This document shows, piece by piece, positions 9,904 through 18,737 of a stretch of DNA of 64,000 nucleotides. Origin of the DNA: BM003 sp963783695 (GTDB lineage Bacteria > Pseudomonadota > Gammaproteobacteria > Steroidobacterales > BM003). The DNA is taken from NCBI GenBank assembly GCA_963783695.1, contig CAWAOM010000001.1, positions 248,001 to 312,000 on the forward strand, given 5' to 3'. The position numbers and the translations under genes were made by a program. Each line of letters begins with the position of its first letter. Position 1 is the first letter of the stretch. The notes below the pieces were generated by a model. That model ran no database searches. It was not told the DNA's origin and saw only the letters and a program-made list of their open reading frames with translations.

Positions 9904-10680
9904 ATGCAGATTGATTTCGCACTATTGCTGGTGGTCGCTGCGTTGGTCACTGGCGTCATCTGGGCGATCGATGCGTGGAAATTCAAGCCACGCCGGGTGG
10001 CTGGCGGTGACGGCTCGGCGCAAGAGCCGTTGTTGGTCGAATACGCGCGCTCGTTTTTCCCGATTATCGTCGTTGTGCTGGTGGTTCGGTCGTTTTTGTA
10101 CGAGCCGTTCCGCATTCCTTCGAGTTCGATGATGCCTACTCTTTTGGTGGGCGACTTCATTTTCGTGAACAAGTTCGCATACGGATTACGCCTACCCGTG
10201 CTGAATACCAAGGTAGTACCAATTGGCGAACCGCAGCGTGGAGACGTGGTCGTGTTCAGACTACCGAGCGATCCGAGCACCAATTACATAAAACGGCTGG
10301 TCGGATTGCCGGGAGACCGGATTGAGTACCGTGGCAAGCGTCTGATCATCAACGGTGAAAGAGTCTCGGTCGAGCGTTCCGGCGCGGCGGACGACGTGTC
10401 ACAGCCGTTGTCAGAGTTGTATCGTGAGAAGCTTGGTAAGGCGGAACACGACATACTGATGATCCGGGGCAAGAACAGCCCGCAGGGAGAATACGTGGTG
10501 CCGGCAGGACATTATTTCGTCATGGGCGATAATCGCGATAATAGCCGTGACAGCCGGTTTGCAGCCGTTGGCTTTATCCCCGAGGACTTGCTCGTGGGTA
10601 AAGCGGTTCGCATCTGGATGAATTGGGACTGGGGCAACGGTTCGCCAAAGTGGAACCGTGTCGGTGACGCAATACGTTAG
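9904..10680 (+). CDS. lepB: Signal peptidase I (LepB)
   Basis: The 258-aa inner-membrane serine peptidase removes signal peptides from secreted proteins. Two N-terminal transmembrane segments (about residues 3-22 and 47-65) are followed by the periplasmic catalytic domain. The nucleophile serine lies in RIPSSSMMPTL (near residue 76), the general-base lysine in NYIKRLVGLPGD, and the conserved box GDNRDNSRDSR near the end. The family start is preceded by AGGCAAAG. Co-transcription with lepA, DUF4845, rnc and era is likely, since the gaps are short. Confidence 0.96.
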   Translation: MQIDFALLLVVAALVTGVIWAIDAWKFKPRRVAGGDGSAQEPLLVEYARSFFPIIVVVLVVRSFLYEPFRIPSSSMMPTLLVGDFIFVNKFAYGLRLPVLNTKVVPIGEPQRGDVVVFRLPSDPSTNYIKRLVGLPGDRIEYRGKRLIINGERVSVERSGAADDVSQPLSELYREKLGKAEHDILMIRGKNSPQGEYVVPAGHYFVMGDNRDNSRDSRFAAVGFIPEDLLVGKAVRIWMNWDWGNGSPKWNRVGDAIR

Positions 10681-10692
10681 ACTGAGGAGAGA

Positions 10693-11061
10693 ATGATGCG
10701 CCAGCAACAGAAGGGTATGACCCTTATCGGATTCCTGCTCACGGCAATAATTGCCGGTGCAATCGTTTTCGCCGGATTGCGTCTCGTGCCGGTTTATCTT
10801 GAGTACATGAAAGTCGAATCCGTACTCAATGGTGCGCGCGACGAATTTAACGGTCAGACGCCATCCGCTCCTGTCGTTCGTGCTTCGATCGAAAAACGCC
10901 TGGATATCGAGGGCGTGACCGTTGTTGGCATCAAGGACTTCAAAATTCGCAAGTCCGAAGGTGGATACGATGTTTCGATCGAGTACGCGCACTCGGTGCC
11001 GTATATTGCCAATGTTTCCTTCAAGGTGGATTTCGGCAAAAGCGTTCATGTCGGCAGGTGA
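10693..11061 (+). CDS. DUF4845 membrane protein
   Basis: This 122-aa protein has one N-terminal hydrophobic segment (residues 9-28: GMTLIGFLLTAIIAGAIVFA), rather like a pilin-type helix, and a soluble domain ending in VPYIANVSFKVDFGKSV. It matches the DUF4845 family commonly found between lepB and rnc in gammaproteobacteria. No function is established. It is probably anchored in the inner membrane with the domain outside. The GTG start of rnc overlaps its stop by four bases. Confidence 0.85.
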   Translation: MMRQQQKGMTLIGFLLTAIIAGAIVFAGLRLVPVYLEYMKVESVLNGARDEFNGQTPSAPVVRASIEKRLDIEGVTVVGIKDFKIRKSEGGYDVSIEYAHSVPYIANVSFKVDFGKSVHVGR

Positions 11062-11738
11062 GCAAGGCAGAGCGATGGTCCGAGCACCTGCTCGGCTACC
11101 AATTCAATGATCCCTCGTTTTTGCGTGCGGCGCTGACCCACCGCAGCGCCGGTCCTGGTCACAATGAGCGCCTTGAGTTTCTTGGCGATGCGTTCCTCAA
11201 CTACGTTGTTGGTGCCGAGTTGTTCCGGCGCCTGCCGCACGCGGTGGAAGGCGACCTGAGTCGATTGCGGGCGAAGCTGGTGCGGGCCGAGACGCTCACT
11301 GAAATGGCGACCGAACTCGGTCTTGGCGAGCACCTCAATCTCGGTCGCGGAGAGCTCAAGGCCGGTGGTTTTCGCCGCGCATCGATTCTGGCGGATGCGT
11401 TCGAAGCGCTGATCGGGGCGGTGCTGCTGGATGGTGGTCACGATATCTGCCGCGACTGGTTGCTGGGCCTGTTTTCGCGTCGGCTGCGGTCCCTGCCGCC
11501 GGCGGCGGCACTAAAAGATCCCAAGACCCGTTTGCAGGAGTATTTGCAGGCGCGACAATTACCCCTGCCGGACTATCGGCTAGAAGCTGCAACAGGGGAG
11601 GCGCACAAGCGCGAGTTTGAGATTAGCTGCCATGTTCCGGCGCTGGGGCTGTCAACGCCGGGGCACGGCCGAAGTCGTCGCGCGGCTGAACAGGCTGCGG
11701 CAAAACTTATGATCGAGATGCTGGAGGCACGAGCATGA
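11058..11738 (+). CDS. rnc: Ribonuclease III
   Basis: The 226-aa product cleaves double-stranded RNA, including rRNA precursors. The catalytic signature NERLEFLGDAFL begins near residue 36, with the later acidic site ADAFEALIGAVLLDGG near 112. A C-terminal double-stranded-RNA-binding domain follows (DPKTRLQEYLQ... to AAEQAAAKLMIEML). The start is GTG at 11058, overlapping the DUF4845 stop; no better start exists before the conserved N terminus. It overlaps era by four bases, the standard rnc-era pair. Confidence 0.97.
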   Translation: MSKAERWSEHLLGYQFNDPSFLRAALTHRSAGPGHNERLEFLGDAFLNYVVGAELFRRLPHAVEGDLSRLRAKLVRAETLTEMATELGLGEHLNLGRGELKAGGFRRASILADAFEALIGAVLLDGGHDICRDWLLGLFSRRLRSLPPAAALKDPKTRLQEYLQARQLPLPDYRLEAATGEAHKREFEISCHVPALGLSTPGHGRSRRAAEQAAAKLMIEMLEARA

Positions 11739-12631
11739 GCGACGATTCGATGCGCAGTGGCTATGTGGTCATCGCCGGTCGCCCAAACGTTGGCAAATCG
11801 ACGTTGATGAATGGCCTGCTCGGAGAAAAGCTGTCGATCGTCAGCCACAAGCCGCAAACGACCCGGCACCGGATACTGGGAGTTGTCACAGACTCCGTTT
11901 CGCAGGTTGTTTTCGTTGATACACCGGGTCTCCATCGCGATGCCGGGCGGGCGTTAAACCGGAGCCTGAACCGGGCTGCAAAAACCGCAGTGGCGGATGC
12001 GGATCTCGCGGTGTTTGTTATCGAAGCGTTGCGCTGGACAGAGGAAGACGACGACACGCTGCAGCGTCTCAAGCAACATGAAATTCCGACTTTCCTGGTC
12101 ATCAACAAGATCGACCGGGTGACGGATAAGACCGAGCTATTGCCGTTTATTGACGATATGCGTAAACGCACCGGGTGTGAGGAGATTTTCCCGCTATCTG
12201 CGCTCAAAGATGACGGTGTTGCGCCGTTGCTGGATGCGATCCGCGAGCGATTGCCGGTTGCGCCGGCTTTGTTTCCGCCCGATCAGCTCACCGATCGCAG
12301 TGAGCGCTTCATTGCCTCCGAGATTATTCGCGAGAAGCTGACTCGCGCGCTGCACCAGGAGCTGCCGTACGGTATTAATGTCGAAATCGAAGCCTACAGC
12401 GAAGACGCAAAGGGTGTACGGATCAATGCGGTAATCTGGGTCGAGCGCCCGGGCCAGAAGGCCATTGCGATCGGGCACAAAGGCGAGACCATGAAGGCGG
12501 TCGGGAGGGCTGCGCGGCTGGAATTGAAAAGCCGGCTCGGGCGCCCGGTTCACCTCGAGCTGTGGGTTAAGGTCCTCTCGAACTGGGCGGACAACGAGCG
12601 CCATCTGCGACGTTTCGGCTACGATGTCTGA
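11735..12631 (+). CDS. era: GTPase Era
   Basis: The 298-aa product binds the 3' end of 16S rRNA and acts in 30S maturation. Motifs are GRPNVGKST (G1), DTPGLH (G3) and NKID (G4) in the N-terminal GTPase domain, then a KH RNA-binding domain in the C-terminal third with AIGHKGETMKAVGRAARLEL. The ATG overlaps the rnc stop, and its 3' end overlaps recO by eight bases. Length and motifs are fully canonical. Confidence 0.98.
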   Translation: MSDDSMRSGYVVIAGRPNVGKSTLMNGLLGEKLSIVSHKPQTTRHRILGVVTDSVSQVVFVDTPGLHRDAGRALNRSLNRAAKTAVADADLAVFVIEALRWTEEDDDTLQRLKQHEIPTFLVINKIDRVTDKTELLPFIDDMRKRTGCEEIFPLSALKDDGVAPLLDAIRERLPVAPALFPPDQLTDRSERFIASEIIREKLTRALHQELPYGINVEIEAYSEDAKGVRINAVIWVERPGQKAIAIGHKGETMKAVGRAARLELKSRLGRPVHLELWVKVLSNWADNERHLRRFGYDV

Positions 12632-13352
12632 CGCGCCTGCCCGGATTCGCCTGCAGCCTGTTTTTCTGCTCCACCAACGCCCTTATCGCGACAGCAGTGA
12701 ACTTCTCGAGATATTGACTGCAGAGTACGGCCGCCTTGGGGTAATCAGCCGTGGCAGCCGCGGCCGTCGTTCCCGCGTACGCGGCGTGTTGCGTCCGTTT
12801 GCGCCGTTGCTGATGTCGCTGAGTCTGCGCGGCGACCTTGCAACGATGACGGCCGCGGAGCCAGCCGCCGGAGCCACAGCGCTGGTCGGCGAGGCGCTGT
12901 TTGCCGCCTACTACCTCAACGAATTGATACTTCGTCTGACCGAGCGTAGTGACCCGTGCCCGGCGGTTTACACGGCCTACAGCGCAGCTTTGGCCCAGCT
13001 CTCTGCCGCCGATGCCACGCTTGAGCCGGCCCTTCGTCGATTCGAAAAGCGCCTGTTGGAAGCGCTCGGATACGGGTTGTTGCTCGAACATGAGGCCGTG
13101 ACCGGGCTCGCCATCGACCCCGGGCTTTGCTATGACTATCGCCCCGAACACGGACCGGTCATGTTGCAAGCCGGGCAGCCGGGCAAACTGCCGGTGCACG
13201 GGGCGACGCTGCTTGCGCTCGCCGCCGACTGTCTGGAGCAGGAGCCGGGCCTGACTGAGGCACGTCGCATCCTCAAGGCTTCGCTCGATCTTCAGCTTGG
13301 TGACCGGCCACTGAAAACCCGCCAGGTACTGCTCGCAATGAAACGCCGCTGA
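12624..13352 (+). CDS. recO: DNA repair protein RecO
   Basis: The 242-aa product works with RecR and RecF to load RecA onto SSB-coated single-stranded DNA. The N-terminal OB-fold region shows VFLLHQRPYRDSSELLEILT and GRLGVISRGSRGRRS. The helical C-terminal domain contains FEKRLLEALGYGLLLEH. As in other gammaproteobacterial RecO proteins, I do not see the four-cysteine zinc site known from Gram-positive homologues. It continues the rnc-era-recO-pdxJ-acpS order. Confidence 0.94.
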   Translation: MSDAPARIRLQPVFLLHQRPYRDSSELLEILTAEYGRLGVISRGSRGRRSRVRGVLRPFAPLLMSLSLRGDLATMTAAEPAAGATALVGEALFAAYYLNELILRLTERSDPCPAVYTAYSAALAQLSAADATLEPALRRFEKRLLEALGYGLLLEHEAVTGLAIDPGLCYDYRPEHGPVMLQAGQPGKLPVHGATLLALAADCLEQEPGLTEARRILKASLDLQLGDRPLKTRQVLLAMKRR

Positions 13353-13400
13353 TCGCCTGATAGACTGTTGCGCCCCGGCCCGGACAGGTGAGGATTCGCG

Positions 13401-14141
13401 GTGAACTACGTTGGCATTTCCCTTGGCGTCAATATTGATCATGTGGCCACGCTGCGGCAGGCGCGCGGCACGCGCTACCCCGATCCGGTCTATGCGGCAC
13501 TGATGGCTGAGCAGGCCGGCGCCGACAGTATTACGCTGCATCTGCGTGAGGATCGCCGTCATATTCAGGATCGCGATTTGCGTGCGATGAAAGACCTGTT
13601 GCAGACGCGGATGAATCTCGAGATGGCAGTGACCGACGAGATGCTGGCCATTGCGTCGGATATTCGTCCTGCCGATTGCTGCCTCGTGCCCGAGCGCCGC
13701 GAGGAATTGACTACGGAGGGCGGCCTCGATGTCGTTGGCCAGCTTGGCAAAATCAGCGCCGCCTGCAAACACCTCGCGGAGCAGGGTATTCGGGTGTCAT
13801 TGTTCGTTGACCCCGATACCGCGCAGCTCGATGCGGCGCGCGAAACCGGCGCCCCGGTCGTCGAGATCCATACCGGAGCGTATGCAGACGCAGTCGATGA
13901 GCATCAAAGAGCACGCGAGCTGCAGCGCGTTCGCGATGCGGCCAATCACGCCGACAATTCCGGTCTGGTGGTTCATGCCGGGCATGGACTGCATTATCAC
14001 AACGTCAGCGCCATCGCGGTCATTGCGCCGATAGTCGAGCTCAACATCGGTCATGCGATCATCGCAAGGGCGGTGTTCGACGGTCTGGGTACCGCTGTGA
14101 CCGAGATGAAACACCTGATCAGTGAAGCGCGTCACGGATGA
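13401..14141 (+). CDS. pdxJ: Pyridoxine 5'-phosphate synthase PdxJ
   Basis: The 246-aa TIM-barrel enzyme condenses 1-deoxyxylulose 5-phosphate with 3-amino-2-oxopropyl phosphate in the DXP-dependent vitamin B6 pathway. Motifs are GVNIDHVATLRQARGT near the start, DSITLHLREDRRHIQDRD, and LVPERREELTTEGGLDV. The start is a GTG at 13401 preceded by AGGTGAGGA. The stop overlaps the acpS ATG. Forty-eight bases separate it from recO, with no visible terminator. Confidence 0.97.
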   Translation: MNYVGISLGVNIDHVATLRQARGTRYPDPVYAALMAEQAGADSITLHLREDRRHIQDRDLRAMKDLLQTRMNLEMAVTDEMLAIASDIRPADCCLVPERREELTTEGGLDVVGQLGKISAACKHLAEQGIRVSLFVDPDTAQLDAARETGAPVVEIHTGAYADAVDEHQRARELQRVRDAANHADNSGLVVHAGHGLHYHNVSAIAVIAPIVELNIGHAIIARAVFDGLGTAVTEMKHLISEARHG

Positions 14142-14524
14142 TTTTCGGTATTGGCACCGACATCGTCCAGGTCGATCGTATCGGGCGCAGTATCGAGCGG
14201 TTCGGCGAGCGCTTCGCCCGTCGTATCCTGATGCCCCAGGAGCTTCAACACTACGCGACACAGAAGCGCAGGGTTCGCTTCCTGGCCATGCGCTTCGCGG
14301 CCAAGGAAGCAGTGGTAAAGGCAATGGGAACCGGGTTCGCCAATGGCATGTGGGTACGAGATGTCGGGGTGCTTCCGGATCCCCGCGGTAAGCCGCAGAT
14401 CGTCTATTCGGCGCGCGGCGAGAATTTGTGCGCCGCGATGGGCATCGGTGACGGTTTCCTGAGCCTCAGCGATGAAGCCGGGCTGGTCGTCGCGGTTGCG
14501 GTATTGTTACGGAGTGGGAATTGA
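14138..14524 (+). CDS. acpS: Holo-[acyl-carrier-protein] synthase AcpS
   Basis: The 128-aa product transfers 4'-phosphopantetheine from CoA to apo-ACP, activating fatty acid synthesis. The N-terminal metal-binding motif is GTDIVQVDRIGR, and the second site is RFAAKEAVVKAMGTG near residue 51. It overlaps pdxJ by four bases, the usual arrangement in E. coli and relatives. Length is normal for the trimeric AcpS type. Confidence 0.97.
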   Translation: MIFGIGTDIVQVDRIGRSIERFGERFARRILMPQELQHYATQKRRVRFLAMRFAAKEAVVKAMGTGFANGMWVRDVGVLPDPRGKPQIVYSARGENLCAAMGIGDGFLSLSDEAGLVVAVAVLLRSGN

Positions 14525-14527
14525 TTT

Positions 14528-15301
14528 ATGCATTGCTTCGCATTTGACATCGAGACTGTACCGGACACCGAGCTGGGACGCAGGCTGTTTGACCTCGACG
14601 GGCTCGACGATGAAGACGTGGCCAAGGCGATGTTTGCCCTGCGCCAGCAGCAGACCGGCGATGAGTTTCTCGCGTTGCATTGCCACCGGATCGTTGCGAT
14701 TTCGGTTGCGCTGCGCAGCGGCGATCAGTTTCGGGTCTGGTCGCTGGGGGAACTCGAGGCTAATGAAGCCGAATTGATCCGGCGTTTCTATGATGGCCTA
14801 GAGAGATATACACCGGACCTGGTCTCGTGGAACGGTTCCGGTTTCGATTTGCCGGTTCTTCACTACCGGGCACTTCGCCATGGCATCGCCGCGCCGCGCT
14901 ACTGGGAAATGGGTGATGACGATCAGAGTTTCAGATGGAACAACTACCTTAACCGTTTTCACTGGCGTCACACGGACCTGATGGATGTTCTGTCCGGTTT
15001 CCAGGGGCGGGGGCGGGCGCCGTTGGATCAGATTGCAGTAATGCTTGGTTTTCCCGGAAAACTCGGGATGAGTGGAGCGCATGTCTGGGATGCTTATTGC
15101 GAGGGCCGGTTACAGTCCATTCGCGATTACTGCGAGACCGACGCCCTCAATACCTATCTCGTTTACCTGCGTTTCGAGTTGATGCGTGGGCGTCTCACGC
15201 AGGATAGTTATGAGGCGGAATGCGATAGGGTTCGTGAGTTTCTGAACGCGGCCGACAAGTCTCACTTTACCCAGTTTCTGCAGGCCTGGAATCACGTATG
15301 A
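14528..15301 (+). CDS. PolB-type 3'-5' exonuclease domain protein
   Basis: The 257-aa protein is a stand-alone DEDDy-type exonuclease related to the proofreading domain of family B polymerases. Exo I is FDIETVPD (residues 5-12), Exo II is WNGSGFDLPVL near residue 100, and Exo III is YCETDALNTYLVYLRF near residue 200. It has no polymerase domain. Homologues with this layout are often annotated only as predicted 3'-5' exonuclease; the substrate is unknown. It lies three bases after acpS, and its stop overlaps the rlmD start. Confidence 0.88.
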   Translation: MHCFAFDIETVPDTELGRRLFDLDGLDDEDVAKAMFALRQQQTGDEFLALHCHRIVAISVALRSGDQFRVWSLGELEANEAELIRRFYDGLERYTPDLVSWNGSGFDLPVLHYRALRHGIAAPRYWEMGDDDQSFRWNNYLNRFHWRHTDLMDVLSGFQGRGRAPLDQIAVMLGFPGKLGMSGAHVWDAYCEGRLQSIRDYCETDALNTYLVYLRFELMRGRLTQDSYEAECDRVREFLNAADKSHFTQFLQAWNHV

Positions 15302-16611
15302 ATGCCGATGCCAGAGACGCACCCGTTCTGACCCGGATCGATGAGTTGAGTCATGACGGTCGCGGCGTAGCGAGCGTTGATGGCAAAACGGTTTTTATTG
15401 ACGGAGCGTTGCCGGGAGAAGAGGTTTTTTATCGAACCCGCCGCCGCCGCCGTGATTTCAATGAAGGCGAGTTGTTGGAAATCGTCACGCCGTCACCGCA
15501 ACGAGTTGATCCGCTGTGTGAGTTTTTCGGCCGCTGCGGTGGCTGCCGTCTGCAGCATTTGTCGGCTGCCGGGCAGGTCGCCGCGAAACAGAAAACGCTG
15601 CTTGATAATCTCAGCCGGATCGGGTCGGTAACACCCGCCGAGATTCTCGAGCCGCTGACGGGGCCTGTTTGGGGTTATCGCAGGCGGGCCCGGGTAGGGG
15701 CCAAATATGTGGCGAAGAAAGGACGCGTACTGGTGGGTTTCCGTGAACGTGCGAAACCGTTTTTGTGCGATATGAACCGTTGTGAGGTGCTCCACCCGGC
15801 AGTCGGACACCGCCTTGACGCGCTGTCCGAGTTGTTTTTTGACCTGACTATCCGTCAGCAGATTCCGCAGATCGAAGTTGCCGTGGCGGATAATGCGGTG
15901 GCCATGGTGCTGCGGGTCCTCAGTGCGCCGAGTGCACGTGACCTCGAACTGTTAGCTGAATTTGCCGCGACTCATGGGTTAGTCTTTTACCTGCAACCGG
16001 GCGGGGTCAACACGATCGTCCCGCTGACTCCGCCAGCGCCGCAGCTCTACTACTCACTTGCCGAACATGACATCCGGATTTATTTTGAACCAACGGACTT
16101 TATCCAGGTGAATGCGGAGTTGAATCGGGCGATGGTGGGAGAGGCCTTGCGGTTCCTGTCTCCCCAGCCCGGCGAATCGGTCCTCGATCTGTTTTCCGGG
16201 CTTGGAAATTTCACATTGCCGCTGGCCCGCAGTGGCGCCGATGTGACCGCGGTGGAGGGCGATCGACCGCTGGTGACGCGGGCGCGGGAAAATGCCGAAC
16301 GCAATGGTATAGCGGGTGTCAATATTGAGTATGCGGATCTTTTCTCCGAAGCGCAGACCGATGCGTGGTGGTCACGCCAGTACGATTCAGTGCTGCTCGA
16401 TCCGCCGCGGGCCGGGGCGGCGGCGATCGTCGATCACATGGCGCGGTTCGCGCCGCGCCGGATTGTCTACATATCCTGCAATCCCGGCACCCTTGCGCGG
16501 GATATCGGTGTGCTCGTGAATACCCACAACTATCACCTGGATGCCGCAGGCGTCATGGATATGTTCCCGCACACGGCCCATGTCGAGTCGATCGCTGTAT
16601 TGTCGCGGTGA
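15298..16611 (+). CDS. rlmD: 23S rRNA (uracil-1939-C5) methyltransferase RlmD
   Basis: The 437-aa product uses SAM to make m5U at position 1939 of 23S rRNA. An N-terminal TRAM domain is followed by a [4Fe-4S] site: cysteines in LCEFFGRCGGCRLQH (near residues 75-88) and a fourth in NRCEVLHP. The methyltransferase domain has VLDLFSGLGNFTLPLA, and the catalytic cysteine lies in YISCNPGTLARD near residue 395. Length agrees with E. coli RlmD. It overlaps the exonuclease gene by four bases. Confidence 0.95.
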   Translation: MNADARDAPVLTRIDELSHDGRGVASVDGKTVFIDGALPGEEVFYRTRRRRRDFNEGELLEIVTPSPQRVDPLCEFFGRCGGCRLQHLSAAGQVAAKQKTLLDNLSRIGSVTPAEILEPLTGPVWGYRRRARVGAKYVAKKGRVLVGFRERAKPFLCDMNRCEVLHPAVGHRLDALSELFFDLTIRQQIPQIEVAVADNAVAMVLRVLSAPSARDLELLAEFAATHGLVFYLQPGGVNTIVPLTPPAPQLYYSLAEHDIRIYFEPTDFIQVNAELNRAMVGEALRFLSPQPGESVLDLFSGLGNFTLPLARSGADVTAVEGDRPLVTRARENAERNGIAGVNIEYADLFSEAQTDAWWSRQYDSVLLDPPRAGAAAIVDHMARFAPRRIVYISCNPGTLARDIGVLVNTHNYHLDAAGVMDMFPHTAHVESIAVLSR

Positions 16612-16615
16612 GCTG

Positions 16616-17095
16616 ATGGCTGAGGAAATCGAAAGAAAGTTCCTGATTTCGGACGACACGTGGCGCGACAAGGTCGGGCGCGAGATGCGGATTCGACAGG
16701 GCTATGTTGCCTCCGGCCGCAGGTGTTCAATGCGAGTACGGTCAAACGGCCAGCGCGCATGGATCAATCTCAAGAGCCGTGAATCGGGGATGCGGCGGCT
16801 GGAGTTCGAATACGAAATCCCGATTGGCGATGCCGAGGTCATGCTCAAGAAACTCTGCGACGGTGCCTTTATCGACAAGACCCGATACTGGGTCGAAGAT
16901 CGCGGCCACACCTGGGAGGTGGATGTCTTTCACGGCCAAAACTCGGGGCTCGTAATCGCTGAGGTCGAGTTGAACAGTATTACCGAGACGGTGGACCTGC
17001 CGGACTGGATTGGTCAGGAGGTAACCGACGACGAGCGGTATTACAATATCAGCCTGGTCGAAAACCCCTTTTCGCGCTGGAGGCGTAAACCCTGA
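16616..17095 (+). CDS. CYTH domain protein (triphosphatase-like)
   Basis: The 159-aa protein begins AEEIERKFLI, the ExExK hallmark of the CYTH superfamily. It continues with RIRQGYV, WINLKSR and EFEYEIP, and with IAEVELNS near the end, which supply the acidic and basic residues lining the tunnel. Many bacterial CYTH proteins hydrolyse inorganic triphosphate; cyclase activity is rarer. I use the ATG at 16616, four bases after rlmD; the upstream frame belongs to rlmD. Its stop overlaps the presumed CTG start of the next gene. Substrate not determined. Confidence 0.88.
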   Translation: MAEEIERKFLISDDTWRDKVGREMRIRQGYVASGRRCSMRVRSNGQRAWINLKSRESGMRRLEFEYEIPIGDAEVMLKKLCDGAFIDKTRYWVEDRGHTWEVDVFHGQNSGLVIAEVELNSITETVDLPDWIGQEVTDDERYYNISLVENPFSRWRRKP

Positions 17096-17631
17096 GACCG
17101 CTGCATCAGCAGGCCCTGGACGACTATCGCGAAGGTGCTGCCGGGCGAAGCATCGAGATCGATCTGTCGCGCCAGGAGTTGACGGTTTTCGTTGCAAATA
17201 AAGCGGTTTCGCGCTACCCGGTATCGACTGCGCGTAACGGCCCTGGCGAACAGGCAGACAGCGAATGTACGCCGCGAGGGCGTCATGTAATCAGGGCGCG
17301 GATCGGCTCCGGCCTCGCCCGTGGCGCGGTTTTGGTCGGGCGTCGCCCGACCGGAGAGGTCTATTCTCCCGAACTGGCCAAACGCTACCCGGACCGCGAC
17401 TGGATACTGACCAGAATTCTCTGGCTTAGCGGTTGTGAGCCCGGCCGCAATCGGCTCGGTGCGGTAGACAGCATGCGCCGTTATATCTATATCCATGGTA
17501 CGCCGGACGACCAGCCGATGGGTGTGCCCCGTTCGCATGGGTGCATCCGCATGCGCAACGGCGATATCGTCGAGTTATTCGATGCTGTGGCGGCCGGGAC
17601 GATTGTCGAGATACGGGAGGGTCAGGCGTGA
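17092..17631 (+). CDS. L,D-transpeptidase family protein (YkuD), presumed CTG start
   Basis: The product (179 aa from 17092) carries a YkuD catalytic domain. IEIDLSRQELTVFVANKAV begins the fold and YIHGTPDD plus RSHGCIRM contain the catalytic histidine and cysteine. Such enzymes form or cut L,D bonds in peptidoglycan or attach proteins to it. I see no signal peptide. A TAA in frame at 17086-17088 bounds the frame and there is no ATG or GTG before the domain; the first candidate is CTG at 17092, overlapping the CYTH stop as CTGA. The next accepted start, TTG at 17179, would cut the first strand. The stop overlaps the nagZ GTG. Confidence 0.8.
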   Translation: MRPLHQQALDDYREGAAGRSIEIDLSRQELTVFVANKAVSRYPVSTARNGPGEQADSECTPRGRHVIRARIGSGLARGAVLVGRRPTGEVYSPELAKRYPDRDWILTRILWLSGCEPGRNRLGAVDSMRRYIYIHGTPDDQPMGVPRSHGCIRMRNGDIVELFDAVAAGTIVEIREGQA

Positions 17632-18671
17632 CACTGGGTCCATTGATGGTCGGGTTGTCGGGAACCGAATTGAGCAGGGACGAACGCGAGCTGCTGCTGC
17701 ATCCCCAGATCGGCGGGGTCATTCTTTTTACCCGCAATTTCGTTGCGCCCGAACCGTTGCGTGCGCTGGTTGACGAAATCCATGCCCTGCGCTCGCCGCC
17801 GCTGCTCGTGGCGGTCGACCAGGAAGGTGGCCGGGTGCAGCGCTTTCAGGACGGTTTTACCCGGATTCCGCCGATGCATCTTCTTGGTCGCCAGTTTGAC
17901 CTCGATCCGGAGCGTGCGATTCAGACGGCCGAATCCTGCGGCTGGATACTGGCCGCAGAGCTTCGCGCCTGTGGCGTCGACTTTAGTTTCGCGCCGGTGG
18001 TGGATCTGGACTGGGGATTCTCGGAAGTGATCGGGGATCGCGCTTTTCACCGCGACCCGGCTACCGTAGTCACGCTCTCGAGAGCGCTTATTCGAGGCAT
18101 GAAAATGGCCGGTATGGCCGCAGTCGCCAAACATTTCCCGGGGCATGGCGCGGTTGCGGCCGATTCCCATCTCGTGTTGCCGGTCGACCGCCGCGATTTT
18201 GCCGATATCGAAGATGACATAGCGCCGTTTCGGCGGCTCGTCGAGAGCGGGCTGCCCGGAATCATGGCAGCGCATGTGGTTTATCCCGAAGTAGACGATT
18301 TGCCCGCCAGTTTTTCGCGGCGCTGGCTGGTCGATGTGCTGCGAGGCGACCTCGATTTTCGCGGTGCTGTTTTCTCCGACGATCTATCGATGGGGGGTGC
18401 GGAAGGCATCGGTGACATCCCGACGCGCGCCCGCGTCGCGGTGGCGGCGGGATGCGACATGGTGTTGATTTGTAATGATTTCGCGGCGGTTAGCGATGCC
18501 CTCTGTGCGCTTGAGGATTTTGTCGACCCGCCCGGGCAGTTGCGTCTGACTCGCCTGCATGGGCAGGGCGAGTTATCCCTCGCCGGTCTGCAGCGCGATG
18601 GGCGTTGGCTCGAGGGACGCGATATCGTTGCGCGCTGCCTGGAATCACCGAGTCTTCAGCTCGATGCCTGA
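17628..18671 (+). CDS. nagZ: Beta-N-acetylhexosaminidase NagZ
   Basis: The 347-aa GH3 enzyme removes GlcNAc from 1,6-anhydro-muropeptides in cytoplasmic peptidoglycan recycling. The family signature KHFPGHGAVAADSHLVLP is near residue 165, containing the catalytic Asp-His dyad, and the nucleophile aspartate sits in FSDDLSMGGAEG near residue 250. DQEGGRVQRF marks the N-terminal barrel. I start at the GTG at 17628, overlapping the L,D-transpeptidase stop, because the frame upstream lies in that gene. Pairing with a wall-modifying enzyme fits its role. Confidence 0.95.
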   Translation: MTLGPLMVGLSGTELSRDERELLLHPQIGGVILFTRNFVAPEPLRALVDEIHALRSPPLLVAVDQEGGRVQRFQDGFTRIPPMHLLGRQFDLDPERAIQTAESCGWILAAELRACGVDFSFAPVVDLDWGFSEVIGDRAFHRDPATVVTLSRALIRGMKMAGMAAVAKHFPGHGAVAADSHLVLPVDRRDFADIEDDIAPFRRLVESGLPGIMAAHVVYPEVDDLPASFSRRWLVDVLRGDLDFRGAVFSDDLSMGGAEGIGDIPTRARVAVAAGCDMVLICNDFAAVSDALCALEDFVDPPGQLRLTRLHGQGELSLAGLQRDGRWLEGRDIVARCLESPSLQLDA

Positions 18672-18737
18672 GTTGTGCGTTCACAAGAGCCGTACGTTGC
18701 CGCCATCTCGTCCTGCCGGTGTCGCGGCAGTGCTGCG

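Noticed and set aside
12567..13772. 401-codon minus-strand frame opposite recO and pdxJ
   Set aside because: Both plus-strand genes have clear family motifs, and the antisense frame shows only GC-rich shadow composition.
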